Shown one piece after another: positions 1 to 8,461 of a stretch of DNA of 64,000 nucleotides. The stretch comes from Nocardia acidivorans NBRC 108247 (lineage in GTDB: Bacteria > Actinomycetota > Actinomycetes > Mycobacteriales > Mycobacteriaceae), in assembly GCF_001625085.1 (NCBI RefSeq), contig NZ_BDAW01000022.1, positions 62,001 through 126,000 on the forward strand, given 5' to 3'. Under the pieces are notes generated by a model. It had not been told where the DNA came from. It saw nothing but the letters and a program-made list of their open reading frames with translations, and ran no database searches. Every line of letters begins with the position of its first letter. Position 1 is the first letter of the stretch. The position numbers were made by a program, and so were the translations under genes.

Positions 1-782
1 ACGAACGCGCCGAACGCGGCCACCACCACGGGGGCCGCGCTGGTGGAGAGTTCGGTGGTGATGGCCTCCAGCAGCGCCGCGGTCTCGTCCGGCAGCGCAC
101 CGCTGAGCAGGCGCGGGTGCGCGTCCACCGCCCCGGCGTGTCTGCCGAGGTACACCGGTTCGGGCATCCCGGCCAGATGCTGTTTCCAGTACTCCCGATC
201 GGCATTGATGCGATCGGAGTTCCGGTATGCCACATCGGCTTCGACGATATTGCGGAGCGGTTCGGCCTTGCCCTCGGGTGCCTCGATCCCGTTCACCCGG
301 CTGTTGTAGAGCTCCGAGGTGCGCTGCAGCATGGTGAGCGCGCCGACCCCGTCGAGCAGGATGTGATGCAGTCGCGAGTACCAGAACCACCTGTTCTCGG
401 CCAGCTTCAGCATGGCCACCGTGCACAGCCGGTCGCGGGTGAGGTCCAGGGGTGCGGTGTACTCCGCGCGCATCCACGCCTGTGCGGCGGCCTCCGGATC
501 CGGTGCGCCGCTCAGGTCGATGGTGAGAATGCGGTCGTCCAGGCCGGTGTCGACCAGCTGCCAGGGGAGTTCGTCGATCTCGAGCAGGCGCAGATAGCCG
601 GTGCCGAACTCGCGACCGGCCTGGCGCGCCGCATCGGCGAGCAGTTCCACATCCACCGCGCCGTCGAACGAGACGTACTGCGCGATGGAGATGGGGGTGT
701 CACGAGCCAGCTGCTGGGCGAACCAGATGCCACGTTGCGCAGCGGACAGAGCGAAGGCCGAGGTGGCAGAGCTGGAGACCAT
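1..782 (-). CDS. Non-ribosomal peptide synthetase, N-terminal condensation domain (partial)
   Basis: The reading frame starts at the ATG at 782 and is still open at position 1, so only the first 260 codons are visible. The protein begins MVSSSATSAFALSAAQRGIW, typical of the first core motif of a condensation domain. The catalytic motif HHILLDG lies at residues 139-145, followed by the usual YW-containing region. Condensation domains join an upstream acyl or peptidyl donor to the amino group of a carrier-bound amino acid. As the first module starts with a C domain, an acylated start or a partner enzyme in trans is likely (inference). It lies 63 bp downstream of a short AMP-binding gene on the same strand. 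The product cannot be named from this fragment. Confidence 0.88.
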   Translation of the reverse strand, partial: MVSSSATSAFALSAAQRGIWFAQQLARDTPISIAQYVSFDGAVDVELLADAARQAGREFGTGYLRLLEIDELPWQLVDTGLDDRILTIDLSGAPDPEAAAQAWMRAEYTAPLDLTRDRLCTVAMLKLAENRWFWYSRLHHILLDGVGALTMLQRTSELYNSRVNGIEAPEGKAEPLRNIVEADVAYRNSDRINADREYWKQHLAGMPEPVYLGRHAGAVDAHPRLLSGALPDETAALLEAITTELSTSAAPVVVAAFGAF

Positions 783-845
783 GAAACATCCTGCGTGCTC
801 GGGTGATTCGACGGATCGCGGGTCGAAGGCGCTCGGCTCGTGCGA

Positions 846-1310
846 TCAGGAGGCCAGCGGGGTCAGCTGCAGCTCCGCGGCCGAGAGCGGTGCGTCCGAA
901 CCGGTCAGGTACTGGATCAGGGTGGAGCGCTCGTCCAGCACCAGCCAGTGCGCGGTATCGCCGAGGCGGTCCCGCTCGTCCTTGACGGTGATACCGAAAT
1001 CGACTCGGGCGGTGGTGATTTCGGTGGTGTACGGCACCGGGGTGGCGCCGGTCTTGGCAATGGCCTGGCGGGCCACGATCGACTCCAGCTTCGGGGTGCC
1101 GGCAATGGCGACCCGGGTGCCGGGGCGGGCGCCCATGCTCAGCAGCATGCGGGCCATCCGGTTGGACCAGCGGTCCAGCTCGGCATAGGTGAGTTCGCAG
1201 TCGCCGACCGTGGCGGCGACGGCGGTGGGGTCGGCGTGGGGGGCAAGCGGCTGCGCGCTCGTACGGCGGGGAACGAGGGTGGCTACGGGCGATTCGACCG
1301 GCTTGCACAT
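846..1310 (-). CDS. Short stand-alone AMP-binding (ANL) N-terminal fragment
   Basis: This 154-residue protein matches the first part of adenylate-forming enzymes: ELTYAELDRWSNRMARML and the PGTRVAIAG region are typical of NRPS adenylation or acyl-CoA ligase N-termini. It stops long before the phosphate-binding loop and the other catalytic motifs; full domains have about 500 residues. A well-placed AGAGGA precedes the ATG at 1310 and the frame is clean, so it looks like an expressed small protein. It lies 63 bp upstream of the NRPS gene and is probably co-transcribed with it. It cannot adenylate a substrate alone. It could be an accessory or structural partner of the NRPS, or a truncated relic. 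Confidence 0.7.
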   Translation of the reverse strand: MCKPVESPVATLVPRRTSAQPLAPHADPTAVAATVGDCELTYAELDRWSNRMARMLLSMGARPGTRVAIAGTPKLESIVARQAIAKTGATPVPYTTEITTARVDFGITVKDERDRLGDTAHWLVLDERSTLIQYLTGSDAPLSAAELQLTPLAS

Positions 1311-1413
1311 CGGTAATCATCCTCTCGGAGATGCGGCTACGTGGTGCTGTTGGGGATGTATCCAACTGTCGTCGCATTCGGTTCGATCCGACAGCAACCT
1401 CAGTGCTGCCGAT

Positions 1414-1453
1414 CACCCCTCCGAGGGGTGCGCCTTTCCCCACCTAGGGTGGG
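1414..1453. promoter_or_regulatory. Two adjacent short palindromes between NRPS-side gene and XRE gene
   Basis: CACCCCT-CCG-AGGGGTG occupies 1414-1430 and CCCACC-TAG-GGTGGG occupies 1439-1453. They lie between the start of the AMP-binding gene (1310) and the stop of the upstream XRE gene (1461), both on the minus strand. They could terminate the XRE transcript or act as an operator for the NRPS genes. Neither has a T-run, so the role is open. No mycobacterial-type iron box was recognised here. Confidence 0.4.
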
Positions 1454-1460
1454 TGTTCGA

Positions 1461-2324
1461 TCATCTGCCCATTTCCTCGATGGCCTGTTCGATCATGGTG
1501 ATGGAGTCGCGCGGGCTCAGCGCCATGGCGCGGAGTTGGTCGAACATGACGCCGTACCGGCGGACTTCGGGATGGCCCTCGATCAACTCGTCGCTGGCGA
1601 TGCCCTCCACGTACACCAGTTCGGGATCGGCGGGGTCCGGAAAGTCGAGCAGGGTGAAGGAGCCGAGCATGCCGGGGTGCGCGCCGGCGTCGAAGGGCAG
1701 GATCTGGAGGATGACATTGCGCTTGTTGGTGTGGTCCAGCAACTGATCGAACTGCTGGCGCATCACCTCTTTGCCGCCGACGAGGCGTTTGATCACGGCC
1801 TCGTCCAGGACCACCCACAGTTCGAGCGGATCGTGCTTGCCCAGCACCCGGGCGCGCTCCATACGAGCCCGAACTCGTTGTTCGCGAACCTGTTCGGAGA
1901 TCTTGGGCATGGTGGTCTCGTAGACCGCGTTGGCGTACGCCTCGGTCTGCAGCAGGCCGGGGACGAAGCTGGCCTGGAAGAAGCGGGCGCTCAGCGCCTC
2001 GGCCTCGAAGTTGATGTACGCGCCGTAGACCTCGGAGACCGCATCCTCGAAAGACCGGGCCATACCGGGTTTGAGCGCGTCCACCAGCAACTGCAAGGCA
2101 TCTGAACGCTGCGGCTCGGGGATGTCGTAAAGCTCCAGCATGGCGGTCAGGGTGCGGCGCTGTGGCCGGGCCTGCGCGGTCTCGATGCGGTACAGCGTGG
2201 TGACGTTGATACCGGTCTTGGCGCTGACCACCTCTTTGCTGAGGCCCGCGGTTTCGCGCATCTCGTGCAGCATCGCCGCGAGCCTGCGCAAACGTACGGT
2301 AAGCACGGTTCGCTTGCCTGCCAT
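1461..2324 (-). CDS. XRE-family transcriptional regulator with DUF5753 domain
   Basis: The 287-residue protein has an N-terminal helix-turn-helix at about residues 10-65 (LRRLAAMLHEMRETAGLSKE, then TGINVTTLYRIE). The DUF5753 ligand-binding-like domain common in actinomycete XRE proteins follows; FFQASFVPGLLQTEAYANAV is its signature. Such proteins usually work with a small DUF397 partner, but none is next to this one. It is divergent from the DUF4254 gene at 2504 and is followed by the AMP-binding/NRPS genes 150 bp downstream. Target genes are unknown. The family call is secure and the function generic. Confidence 0.9.
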   Translation of the reverse strand: MAGKRTVLTVRLRRLAAMLHEMRETAGLSKEVVSAKTGINVTTLYRIETAQARPQRRTLTAMLELYDIPEPQRSDALQLLVDALKPGMARSFEDAVSEVYGAYINFEAEALSARFFQASFVPGLLQTEAYANAVYETTMPKISEQVREQRVRARMERARVLGKHDPLELWVVLDEAVIKRLVGGKEVMRQQFDQLLDHTNKRNVILQILPFDAGAHPGMLGSFTLLDFPDPADPELVYVEGIASDELIEGHPEVRRYGVMFDQLRAMALSPRDSITMIEQAIEEMGR

Positions 2325-2503
2325 GGCATCCCTTTCCCCTGGCGCACTTGCCCGAACGCAGTATTGCGTTCTTGCATTTGTAAGAGCATGATCCGAGCTA
2401 GCCTATTCGTGAACAACCGATCCGATGAGCGGTATAGCTGAATCCGGAGACCAATCATGTTGGTGCGATTAGTGATGTTGTCGGGTGCTTATGGGGAGTC
2501 GCG

Positions 2504-2947
2504 ATGACCATGTCGATAGCGGGCGCCCTGCCGACCGCTCCGCAATTGCTCTGTGCCTTCCAGGGCAGGCGTTTTCAAGATCGAGTTCTGCTCCGGACCG
2601 CGCACGCTCTGGCCGAGCTGCACGAACGCCGAGCCGAGATAGGCGATCTCATGTTGATCGCCGAGATAGATTGTCGGCGCACCGAACTCGTTGACGATAT
2701 CAACGAATGGGTGGAACAGGAACTGCCGCAGCACCGTAACGGTGCGCTGCTGCACACCGAAAGTCTGGGTGCGGTGGTCGACCGCATGGCCATGAGCTGG
2801 GTGGAAGCCAACCAGGTCATCGACCACGAGGGTGCGGGCAGCGATAATACCCATAAACACTGGTACCATCTCGCCGAACTCGTGGACGGCTACACTGATC
2901 TCGTAATCGACGTGGCCGGTGGCCGTCGCCGTTTACCAGAACAATGA
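2504..2947 (+). CDS. DUF4254 domain protein
   Basis: A 147-residue soluble protein. RRTELVDDINEWVEQELPQ resembles the conserved core of DUF4254 proteins, whose biochemical role is not established to my knowledge. The ATG at 2504 has GGGGAG six bases upstream; a second in-frame ATG two codons later is possible. There is no signal peptide or membrane segment. It is divergent from the XRE/DUF5753 regulator, so the 180-bp spacer probably carries both promoters and the regulator is a candidate controller. Function is unknown. Confidence 0.72.
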   Translation: MTMSIAGALPTAPQLLCAFQGRRFQDRVLLRTAHALAELHERRAEIGDLMLIAEIDCRRTELVDDINEWVEQELPQHRNGALLHTESLGAVVDRMAMSWVEANQVIDHEGAGSDNTHKHWYHLAELVDGYTDLVIDVAGGRRRLPEQ

Positions 2948-3099
2948 TTCCAAATGCATTGACACAATTGATGCATTGCCACGGGACCATTGTCGCCCGC
3001 GGTGACGTCAACCGAGTCGCGCTATCCGACCAGTAGCCCGCTCGAACCGCGAGACGTCGCCCGCCCCGAGAACGGCGGGCGCAACGGGGCGCCCCGCCC

Positions 3100-3132
3100 G
3101 GCGTGCCGCGTGGTCGACTGGCGCGGCACGCC
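3100..3132. terminator. Perfect 11-bp hairpin after the DUF4254 gene
   Basis: GGCGTGCCGCG (3100-3110) pairs fully with CGCGGCACGCC (3122-3132) around an 11-base loop. It lies in the 300-bp gap between the plus-strand genes ending at 2947 and starting at 3247. There is no T-tract, so it is either a T-less actinobacterial terminator or a leader structure of the next gene. Nothing else in the gap (2948-3246) looks coding. Confidence 0.45.
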
Positions 3133-3246
3133 CGTGATGAATGCGCGGGCCGTTTCGATGAAGACTTCGCTCGATTGATCTTGATATGTCATTCGCGAAA
3201 TTGCGGGTGAAATCCGGCATTTCACTCGAGTGGACGGAGTGCTGTC

Positions 3247-3609
3247 ATGAATACGGGGGAGACAGTCGCGGCCGATCTCTATCACGGCGCTCGCGACGGC
3301 ACATTCCACCTGGACCCCGCGGTCGCGCGCGAGTGCGCCGCACACTTCCTGCGATTCGCGGATTCGCTGGAACCACGCCTCGAGCAGTCCCACCGCATCC
3401 ACACCCTCACCGGCTTCGGCACCCTCGATTCGGCCCGTCAGCTAAGCCGTGGCTTCGAATCCAAGGCCGTAGCCCTCACCTCCACCCTCGCAACCCTGCG
3501 ATCCACCGCCCTGACCATGGCCGCCGCCCACCTCCTGGCCGCGGGCCTGCTCCAGCAAACAGACGAAACCCACTCCCGCGCACTACTTTCCGCCCGCGCG
3601 GGCCTCTGA
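3247..3609 (+). CDS. Hypothetical small helical protein
   Basis: A 120-residue protein without signal peptide or membrane segment. It is rich in Ala, Leu and polar helix formers (ECAAHFLRFADSLEPRLEQ, then LSRGFESKAVALTSTLATLR) and predicts as a helical bundle. Size and pattern recall WXG100/EspC-like secreted proteins of actinobacteria, but no WXG motif is visible, so this is only a resemblance. Codon usage is host-like. A strong hairpin follows, and the next gene is convergent. Function unknown. Confidence 0.65.
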   Translation: MNTGETVAADLYHGARDGTFHLDPAVARECAAHFLRFADSLEPRLEQSHRIHTLTGFGTLDSARQLSRGFESKAVALTSTLATLRSTALTMAAAHLLAAGLLQQTDETHSRALLSARAGL

Positions 3610-3640
3610 CTCCGGGACCGATCCCTCACCGGAGAACAGC

Positions 3641-3672
3641 TGGGCCGGTACCACTGCCAAGGTACCGGCCCA
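3641..3672. terminator. Bidirectional terminator hairpin between convergent genes
   Basis: TGGGCCGGTACC (3641-3652) pairs perfectly with GGTACCGGCCCA (3661-3672) around an 8-base loop. It sits between the plus-strand gene ending at 3609 and the minus-strand permease gene ending at 3694, so it can serve both transcripts. Confidence 0.75.
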
Positions 3673-3693
3673 ACTGGTGTGTCCACAGACGTT

Positions 3694-4491
3694 TCAGCGC
3701 AGTGCCGCACGGCCTTTCAGCCGGCCCAGGATGATCAGGGCGATGAGGGTGGCCAGGACCAGCAGGGTGGTGCTGGCGGCGGCGTCGAAGACCTCGCCGC
3801 GGTCGGTGGCGGCGAAGATGCTGACGGGCAGGGTTTTCCAGGTCGCGGGGTAGACCATGATGGTCGCGCCGAGTTCACCCATGGACAGGGCGATGGCCAG
3901 GCCCGCTGCCGCGCCGAGGGCGGGGAGCAACAGGGGCAGGGTGATGCGGAACAGGACGCGCACGGGGCCCGCGCCGAGGGATTCCGCGGCCTGCCGGTAG
4001 CCGGGGTCCAGGCGATCCAGCGCCGCGGAGACGCCGCTGAAGGCGTAGGCCAGCACCAGGACCGTATGGGCCAGGATGACAATCCATTTGGTGCCGCCCA
4101 GCAGCAGTGGGCGCTCGTTGAAGGCGATGAGAACGCCGAGGCCGATGGCGACCGAGGGCACCGCGACCGGGACGTGGAAGATCGCATCGGTGATGCGGCG
4201 CAACCACTGCGGGGCCTCGCGCGAGGCCAGCGCGGCCCAGGTGCCCAGGATCAGCGAGATCAGTCCGGCCAGGAGTGCGGTTTGCAGGCTGACCGAAAGG
4301 CTGGCCGATTCCTCGCCGGAGAGCACGTGATCGAAATTGGCGAAGCCGAGATCGGAAGGGAGCGGGCCGGTCCAGTGTCCGGCCAGCGCCGCCGCCACCA
4401 CGGTGGCGATGGGAGCGACGAAGACCACCGCGACCACGACCGCGAAGAACGCCAGCACCGTCAACCGGCCGCGGCGAGTCCATACCAGCAT
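3694..4491 (-). CDS. ABC transporter permease, aminophosphonate type (second permease)
   Basis: A 265-residue inner-membrane protein with about six hydrophobic segments. It carries a binding-protein-dependent permease EAA-type loop (YRQAAESLGAGPVRVLFRI) that contacts the ATPase. It is last in a minus-strand operon after permease 1 (3-bp gap), the ATPase and the binding protein. With a phosphonatase-like hydrolase and an FAD oxidoreductase in the same operon, 2-aminoethylphosphonate or a related aminophosphonate is the likely cargo. This rests on context; the permease alone would fit thiamine, iron or polyamine transporters. Stop is followed by a hairpin at 3641-3672. Confidence 0.85.
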   Translation of the reverse strand: MLVWTRRGRLTVLAFFAVVVAVVFVAPIATVVAAALAGHWTGPLPSDLGFANFDHVLSGEESASLSVSLQTALLAGLISLILGTWAALASREAPQWLRRITDAIFHVPVAVPSVAIGLGVLIAFNERPLLLGGTKWIVILAHTVLVLAYAFSGVSAALDRLDPGYRQAAESLGAGPVRVLFRITLPLLLPALGAAAGLAIALSMGELGATIMVYPATWKTLPVSIFAATDRGEVFDAAASTTLLVLATLIALIILGRLKGRAALR

Positions 4492-4494
4492 GGT

Positions 4495-5391
4495 TCAGCT
4501 CTCCTTGCGGGCGCTGCTCAGGCGGGCGAACAGCAGCCGGTAGCCGAGGTAGAGGGTCAGCGACAGCAGCACCTGCACCGAGGCCAGCACCGCCGCGCCC
4601 GGCAGATCGAAGGTGACGATGCCGCGGGTGTAGATGAGCGCGGGCAGGGTGATGACGCCCTTGGCCCCGGTGAACAGCACGATGCCGAATTCGTTGAGCG
4701 TCAACAGCAGTACGAGACTGCCGCCCGCCGCGAGCGCGGGCCACGCCTCGGGCAGCACCACCTGGCGCAGCACCCGCCACGGCGTCGCGCCCAGGCTGGA
4801 GGCCACGTCGAGTTGTTCACGGGGCAGCTGCGCGAACGCAGCCAGCAGCGGTCGCACCACGAACGGGGTGAAGAAGGTGATCTCCGCCAGGATGATGCCC
4901 CACGGGGTCGACAGGAAGTTGATCGCGGGTTCCTTACTGCCGGTGAGGTTTCCGATGAACGCGTTCACCGCGCCCGCCGTGCCGTACAGGAAGGTGAAGG
5001 ACAGCGTCACCAGGAATGAGGGCAGCGTCAGCACGGTATCGATGAGCCGCCCGACGAACTGCGCGCCGGGAAACGGTATGAACGCCAGCACGATCGCCAG
5101 GAACGTTCCCAGCACCAGGCATCCCACCGTCGAGCCGACCGCGACGGTGATGGTGCGCCACAGCGCCTTTCGCACCGACTCCTCGGCCAGCACGCGGGTC
5201 CAGGTGGAGGTTCCGCGCCCACCCGCCTTGGTGGTGGTCGATTCCCACAGCACCCGCACGATCGGGTAGACGGCCAGGAACAGCACCACCAGTACCGGCG
5301 GCAGCGTCCACAGCACCGGCCGCCACGACCGCCGCGGTGCGTTCACCTCGGGAGCCGAAGCCGCCGAAGGTGATTCGAGCAGTGCGGTCAT
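4495..5391 (-). CDS. ABC transporter permease, aminophosphonate type (first permease)
   Basis: A 298-residue membrane protein. After a polar N-terminus come six likely transmembrane helices, starting VLWTLPPVLVVLFLAVYPIV. The EAA loop reads DVASSLGATPWRVLRQVVLP. Its ATG overlaps the stop of the ATPase gene by four bases (5388-5391), so the two are translationally coupled. It should pair with the permease at 3694 to form the channel of a type I importer. Substrate assignment follows the neighbouring phosphonate genes, not the permease sequence. Confidence 0.87.
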   Translation of the reverse strand: MTALLESPSAASAPEVNAPRRSWRPVLWTLPPVLVVLFLAVYPIVRVLWESTTTKAGGRGTSTWTRVLAEESVRKALWRTITVAVGSTVGCLVLGTFLAIVLAFIPFPGAQFVGRLIDTVLTLPSFLVTLSFTFLYGTAGAVNAFIGNLTGSKEPAINFLSTPWGIILAEITFFTPFVVRPLLAAFAQLPREQLDVASSLGATPWRVLRQVVLPEAWPALAAGGSLVLLLTLNEFGIVLFTGAKGVITLPALIYTRGIVTFDLPGAAVLASVQVLLSLTLYLGYRLLFARLSSARKES

Positions 5392-6572
5392 GCCCGCACC
5401 TCGGAATCGGCCGCGGCGGCATCGGTTCCGATCCCCGGCGGAATCAGCACGCCCGCCGGATCGGGGAATTTGACGCCCACCATGTCACCGGCGACCAGCT
5501 CGGTATGGCCCGCGATATCGGCGGTGAACTCGACCGGAATGCCGTCCACGCTCAGCTGCAACCGGGTGGCCGCACCCTTCCACACCGCGGTGATCACGGT
5601 GCCGCGCAACGCATCCTGCTCGGTGAGCGGCACGATCTTCACGGTGTGCGGGCGTACGCAGAGCATGGCGTCGGCATCGGGCATCCAGTCCGGGCGGCCG
5701 ACGCCCGGACGCGGGGCCTCCGCGCGCAGGGTGTGCTCGCCCACGGTGACCAGCGCCGCCGTACCCGACACATGCCGGACCACACTCGGCAGCAGATTCG
5801 CACCGCCCAGGAACGAGGCGGTGAAATCGGTGGAGGGTTGCTGCCACAGATTGTGCGCGGTATCTATATCCACCAGCCGGGCGTCGCGCATGACCGCGAT
5901 CCGATCCGCCAGCGCCAGCGCCTCGGCCTGATCATGGGTCACATACAGCATCGCCGTGTCCGGCAATGCCTTTCGCAGCTGCTGCAACTCACCGAGCATG
6001 GACTGGCGCAGTTGCGCGTCCAATGCCGCCAGCGGTTCGTCCAGCAGCAGCACCTTGGGGCGGATGGCCAGCGCGCGGGCGATGGCCACCCGCTGCTGCT
6101 GTCCGCCGGAGAGCTCACGCGGCAGTCGTTTGGCATAGGACCCCATGCCGACCATCTCGAGCGCCTCGGTCACCCGGGTGGCGATCTCACTGCGCGGCAC
6201 ATGATGTGCCTTGAGCCCGAAGGCCACATTGTCGTGCACCCGCATATGCGGGAAGAGGGCGTAGGACTGCACCACCACCCCGATCCCGCGCTTGGCGGGG
6301 GAGAGGTTGGTGACATCGCGGCCCGCCAAGCGCACCGCGCCCGAGGTCGGCCGGACGAATCCGGCGAGAGCCTTGAGCGCGGTGGACTTGCCGGAACCGC
6401 TGGGCCCGAGCAGCGCAACCGTTTCCCCCGCGGCGACCCGCAGGTTGAAATCGGCCAGTGCGACAGTGGATTTACGGCCGCGGCCGTAGGTGACCCCGAC
6501 CCGGTCGAACACGATGGCCGGTTCGACGGCGGAGGTACCGGTCACCGTGGATGTCGTCAATGCGGAGGACAT
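5388..6572 (-). CDS. ABC transporter ATP-binding protein, aminophosphonate uptake
   Basis: The ATG at 6572 (MSSALTTSTVTGT) gives 394 residues; a longer upstream frame would run into the binding-protein gene. Walker A GPSGSGKST, signature LSGGQQQRVAIARAL, Walker B VLLLDEPLAALD and the switch region YVTHDQAEALALADRIAVM are intact. A C-terminal TOBE-like regulatory region follows, as in PotA/PhnT/FbpC-type ATPases. It drives the two permeases downstream, the first overlapping it by 4 bp. The gene lies 24 bp after the binding-protein gene, so the transporter is one operon. Confidence 0.92.
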   Translation of the reverse strand: MSSALTTSTVTGTSAVEPAIVFDRVGVTYGRGRKSTVALADFNLRVAAGETVALLGPSGSGKSTALKALAGFVRPTSGAVRLAGRDVTNLSPAKRGIGVVVQSYALFPHMRVHDNVAFGLKAHHVPRSEIATRVTEALEMVGMGSYAKRLPRELSGGQQQRVAIARALAIRPKVLLLDEPLAALDAQLRQSMLGELQQLRKALPDTAMLYVTHDQAEALALADRIAVMRDARLVDIDTAHNLWQQPSTDFTASFLGGANLLPSVVRHVSGTAALVTVGEHTLRAEAPRPGVGRPDWMPDADAMLCVRPHTVKIVPLTEQDALRGTVITAVWKGAATRLQLSVDGIPVEFTADIAGHTELVAGDMVGVKFPDPAGVLIPPGIGTDAAAADSEVRA

Positions 6573-6595
6573 GGTTGCTACTCCCGAATGTGAAA

Positions 6596-7663
6596 TCAGC
6601 TGCCGGTGGCCTTCTGGTACGCGGCGACGTCGGTGTCGAGGGAATCCAGGACCGCGTTCCAATCCGGGTGCACGACATCGACATTGCGAACCAGCGAGGC
6701 GGGCGAGAGGGTACCGGCCGGAGCGGCGGCACCCGCGAGATCGGTGCGGGCCGAGACGGCCATGGCATCGGTCAGGGTCTTCTGGGCATCGGCCGAGAGC
6801 AGGTAGGTCATCAGCTTCTTGGCCGCGTCCGAATGCGGCGCGCCCTTGGCCAGACCCATCAGGTACGGCAGCGCGACGGTGGTCTGCTTACCGTCGGTGG
6901 TGGCGGGGAAGAAGACGTTGAACTTGGAACCCTTCTCCTTGATGGTCGCCAGGTTCATCTGCACATCGCCATTGGCGACCAGGATCTCGCCCTTGTCGAC
7001 CTTGGCCTGCAACTTGCCGGTGGAGGAGGACGGGCCGACATTATTGGCCTGTAGCTTGGCGAGGTAGTCCAGCGCGCCCTGCTTGCCGTAGAGCTGCTGC
7101 AGCAGGATCAGCACCGCGGTGCCGTCACCGGCCTGGCCGGGGGTGGAGTACTGGATCTTGCCCTTGTAATCGCCCTTGAGCAGGTCGTCCCAGGTCACCT
7201 TGGCGGCCTCGACGGACGGGTTGGCGATGAAGCAGAGGTAGTTGCCCGCCAGGCTGACCCAGTTGCCGGCGGCATCCTTCTCCGAGGCGGGGAACGCGCT
7301 CAGGTCGACGCCGCTGGGCTGCAACAGATTCGACTTGGCGGCCTTCTGCATGAACGGCGGCAGGGTGACGATGACATCGGCCTGCGGGTTGGACTGCTCC
7401 TTCTCGACGCGGTTCACGACCTCGCCGGAGCCGGCCTCGACCAGATTGACCGAGATGCCGGTCTGGTCCTTGAACTTCGCGAACTGGGTCTTGTACCAGT
7501 CGCCGACACCGTCGGCGGAGTAGACGGTGACGGTCTTGCCGTCGCTCGAATCGCTGCCGGTGCCGCCGCAGGCGGTGAGGCTGAACGCGACCGCGGTGGC
7601 CGAGGTGAGAATGAGAGCGGTACGGGCGATGGTGCGTGCGAGGCGGTTGTTCTTATTACGCAC
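6596..7663 (-). CDS. Aminophosphonate-type ABC substrate-binding lipoprotein
   Basis: Starting at the GTG at 7663, the 355-residue protein has a basic N-terminus (MRNKNNRLARTIARTALILT) and a lipobox SLTAC, so it should be a membrane-anchored lipoprotein. A longer form from GTG 7726 is possible but would bury the signal. The mature part starts KTVTVYSADGVGDWYKTQF, like the PhnS/2-aminoethylphosphonate-binding branch of the iron/thiamine/phosphonate binding proteins. It is followed by ATPase and permease genes and preceded by a phosphonatase-like hydrolase gene. The substrate is inferred, not proven. Confidence 0.85.
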   Translation of the reverse strand: MRNKNNRLARTIARTALILTSATAVAFSLTACGGTGSDSSDGKTVTVYSADGVGDWYKTQFAKFKDQTGISVNLVEAGSGEVVNRVEKEQSNPQADVIVTLPPFMQKAAKSNLLQPSGVDLSAFPASEKDAAGNWVSLAGNYLCFIANPSVEAAKVTWDDLLKGDYKGKIQYSTPGQAGDGTAVLILLQQLYGKQGALDYLAKLQANNVGPSSSTGKLQAKVDKGEILVANGDVQMNLATIKEKGSKFNVFFPATTDGKQTTVALPYLMGLAKGAPHSDAAKKLMTYLLSADAQKTLTDAMAVSARTDLAGAAAPAGTLSPASLVRNVDVVHPDWNAVLDSLDTDVAAYQKATGS

Positions 7664-7758
7664 GGTGACTGCAACTTTCAGTTCGTGGGGTTGGGGCGTC
7701 GAAGGGGCAGTGGGGTTCTCCGCCACCCCTCATGCGAAGCGGCGGAAATCTGTGGGGG

Positions 7759-8445
7759 TCAGCCGCGTTCGGCCAGCAGCAGGGCGGCGAAGTCGACGAC
7801 CGACGGCACCACGTGGGTGGCGCCGGCGGCCCGCAGCTGCTCCTCGTTGTGCGCGCCGGTGAGCGTGCCCGCGACAATGCGCGCGCCCGCGGCCAGTCCG
7901 GTGCCGATATCGCTGGACGTATCACCCAGCACCGCAACGCGATCCACCGCGTCGATGCCCAGGCGCAGCAGGGCGGTCAGCACCATGTCCGGGTAGGGGC
8001 GGCCGCGCCCGGCTTCGGACGGGGCCAGGGTCAGGTCCGCGATCTCGTTCCAGCCCAGGGCATCGAGCAGTTTGTCCTGGGTCCGACGGCTGAATCCGGT
8101 GGTCAGCGCCACCTTGATACCGGCCTTGCGCAGCGCCGAAATGGCTTCTTCCGCACCGGGAATCGGGGTCACACCGGCATCGGCGAACTCGGAGTACGCG
8201 GCCTCGAAGGCGGCATTGGCCTGCTGCGCCTTGTCCTCGTCGCCGAGCAGGGCGCGAAAGACCACGATCTTGGACTGGCCCATGGTGTCGATCACGTACT
8301 GCCGGGCGGCCTCGCGCTCGGGGCCTTCGGCGGGGATGCCCGCGACGGTGGCGGCCTGCTCGAAGGCGCGAATCACCAGGCCGTCGTCGGCGACGGTGGT
8401 GCCGGCCATATCCAGGACGGCGAGGTCGATCTGCTTGTCGGACAC
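7759..8445 (-). CDS. Phosphonatase-like HAD hydrolase
   Basis: A 228-residue HAD-superfamily enzyme. Motif I reads LAVLDMAGTT, with the nucleophile Asp followed by the AGTT seen in phosphonoacetaldehyde hydrolase. Motif II is the LTTGF region, and motifs III/IV are GRGRPYPDM and VLGDTSSDI. This matches the phosphonatase-like family (TIGR03351), thought to cleave a C-P bond of an aldehyde related to phosphonoacetaldehyde. It is 16 bp downstream of the FAD oxidoreductase gene and upstream of the transporter genes. It may act on the aldehyde made by that oxidoreductase. I did not identify the Schiff-base lysine of classical PhnX with certainty. Confidence 0.87.
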   Translation of the reverse strand: MSDKQIDLAVLDMAGTTVADDGLVIRAFEQAATVAGIPAEGPEREAARQYVIDTMGQSKIVVFRALLGDEDKAQQANAAFEAAYSEFADAGVTPIPGAEEAISALRKAGIKVALTTGFSRRTQDKLLDALGWNEIADLTLAPSEAGRGRPYPDMVLTALLRLGIDAVDRVAVLGDTSSDIGTGLAAGARIVAGTLTGAHNEEQLRAAGATHVVPSVVDFAALLLAERG

Positions 8446-8461
8446 GGTGTCTCCTTTGACG

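Noticed and set aside
1311..1460. Iron-dependent regulator (IdeR) box expected for a siderophore NRPS
   Set aside because: No TTAGGTTAGSCTAACCTAA-like sequence is visible, so a siderophore assignment is not supported.
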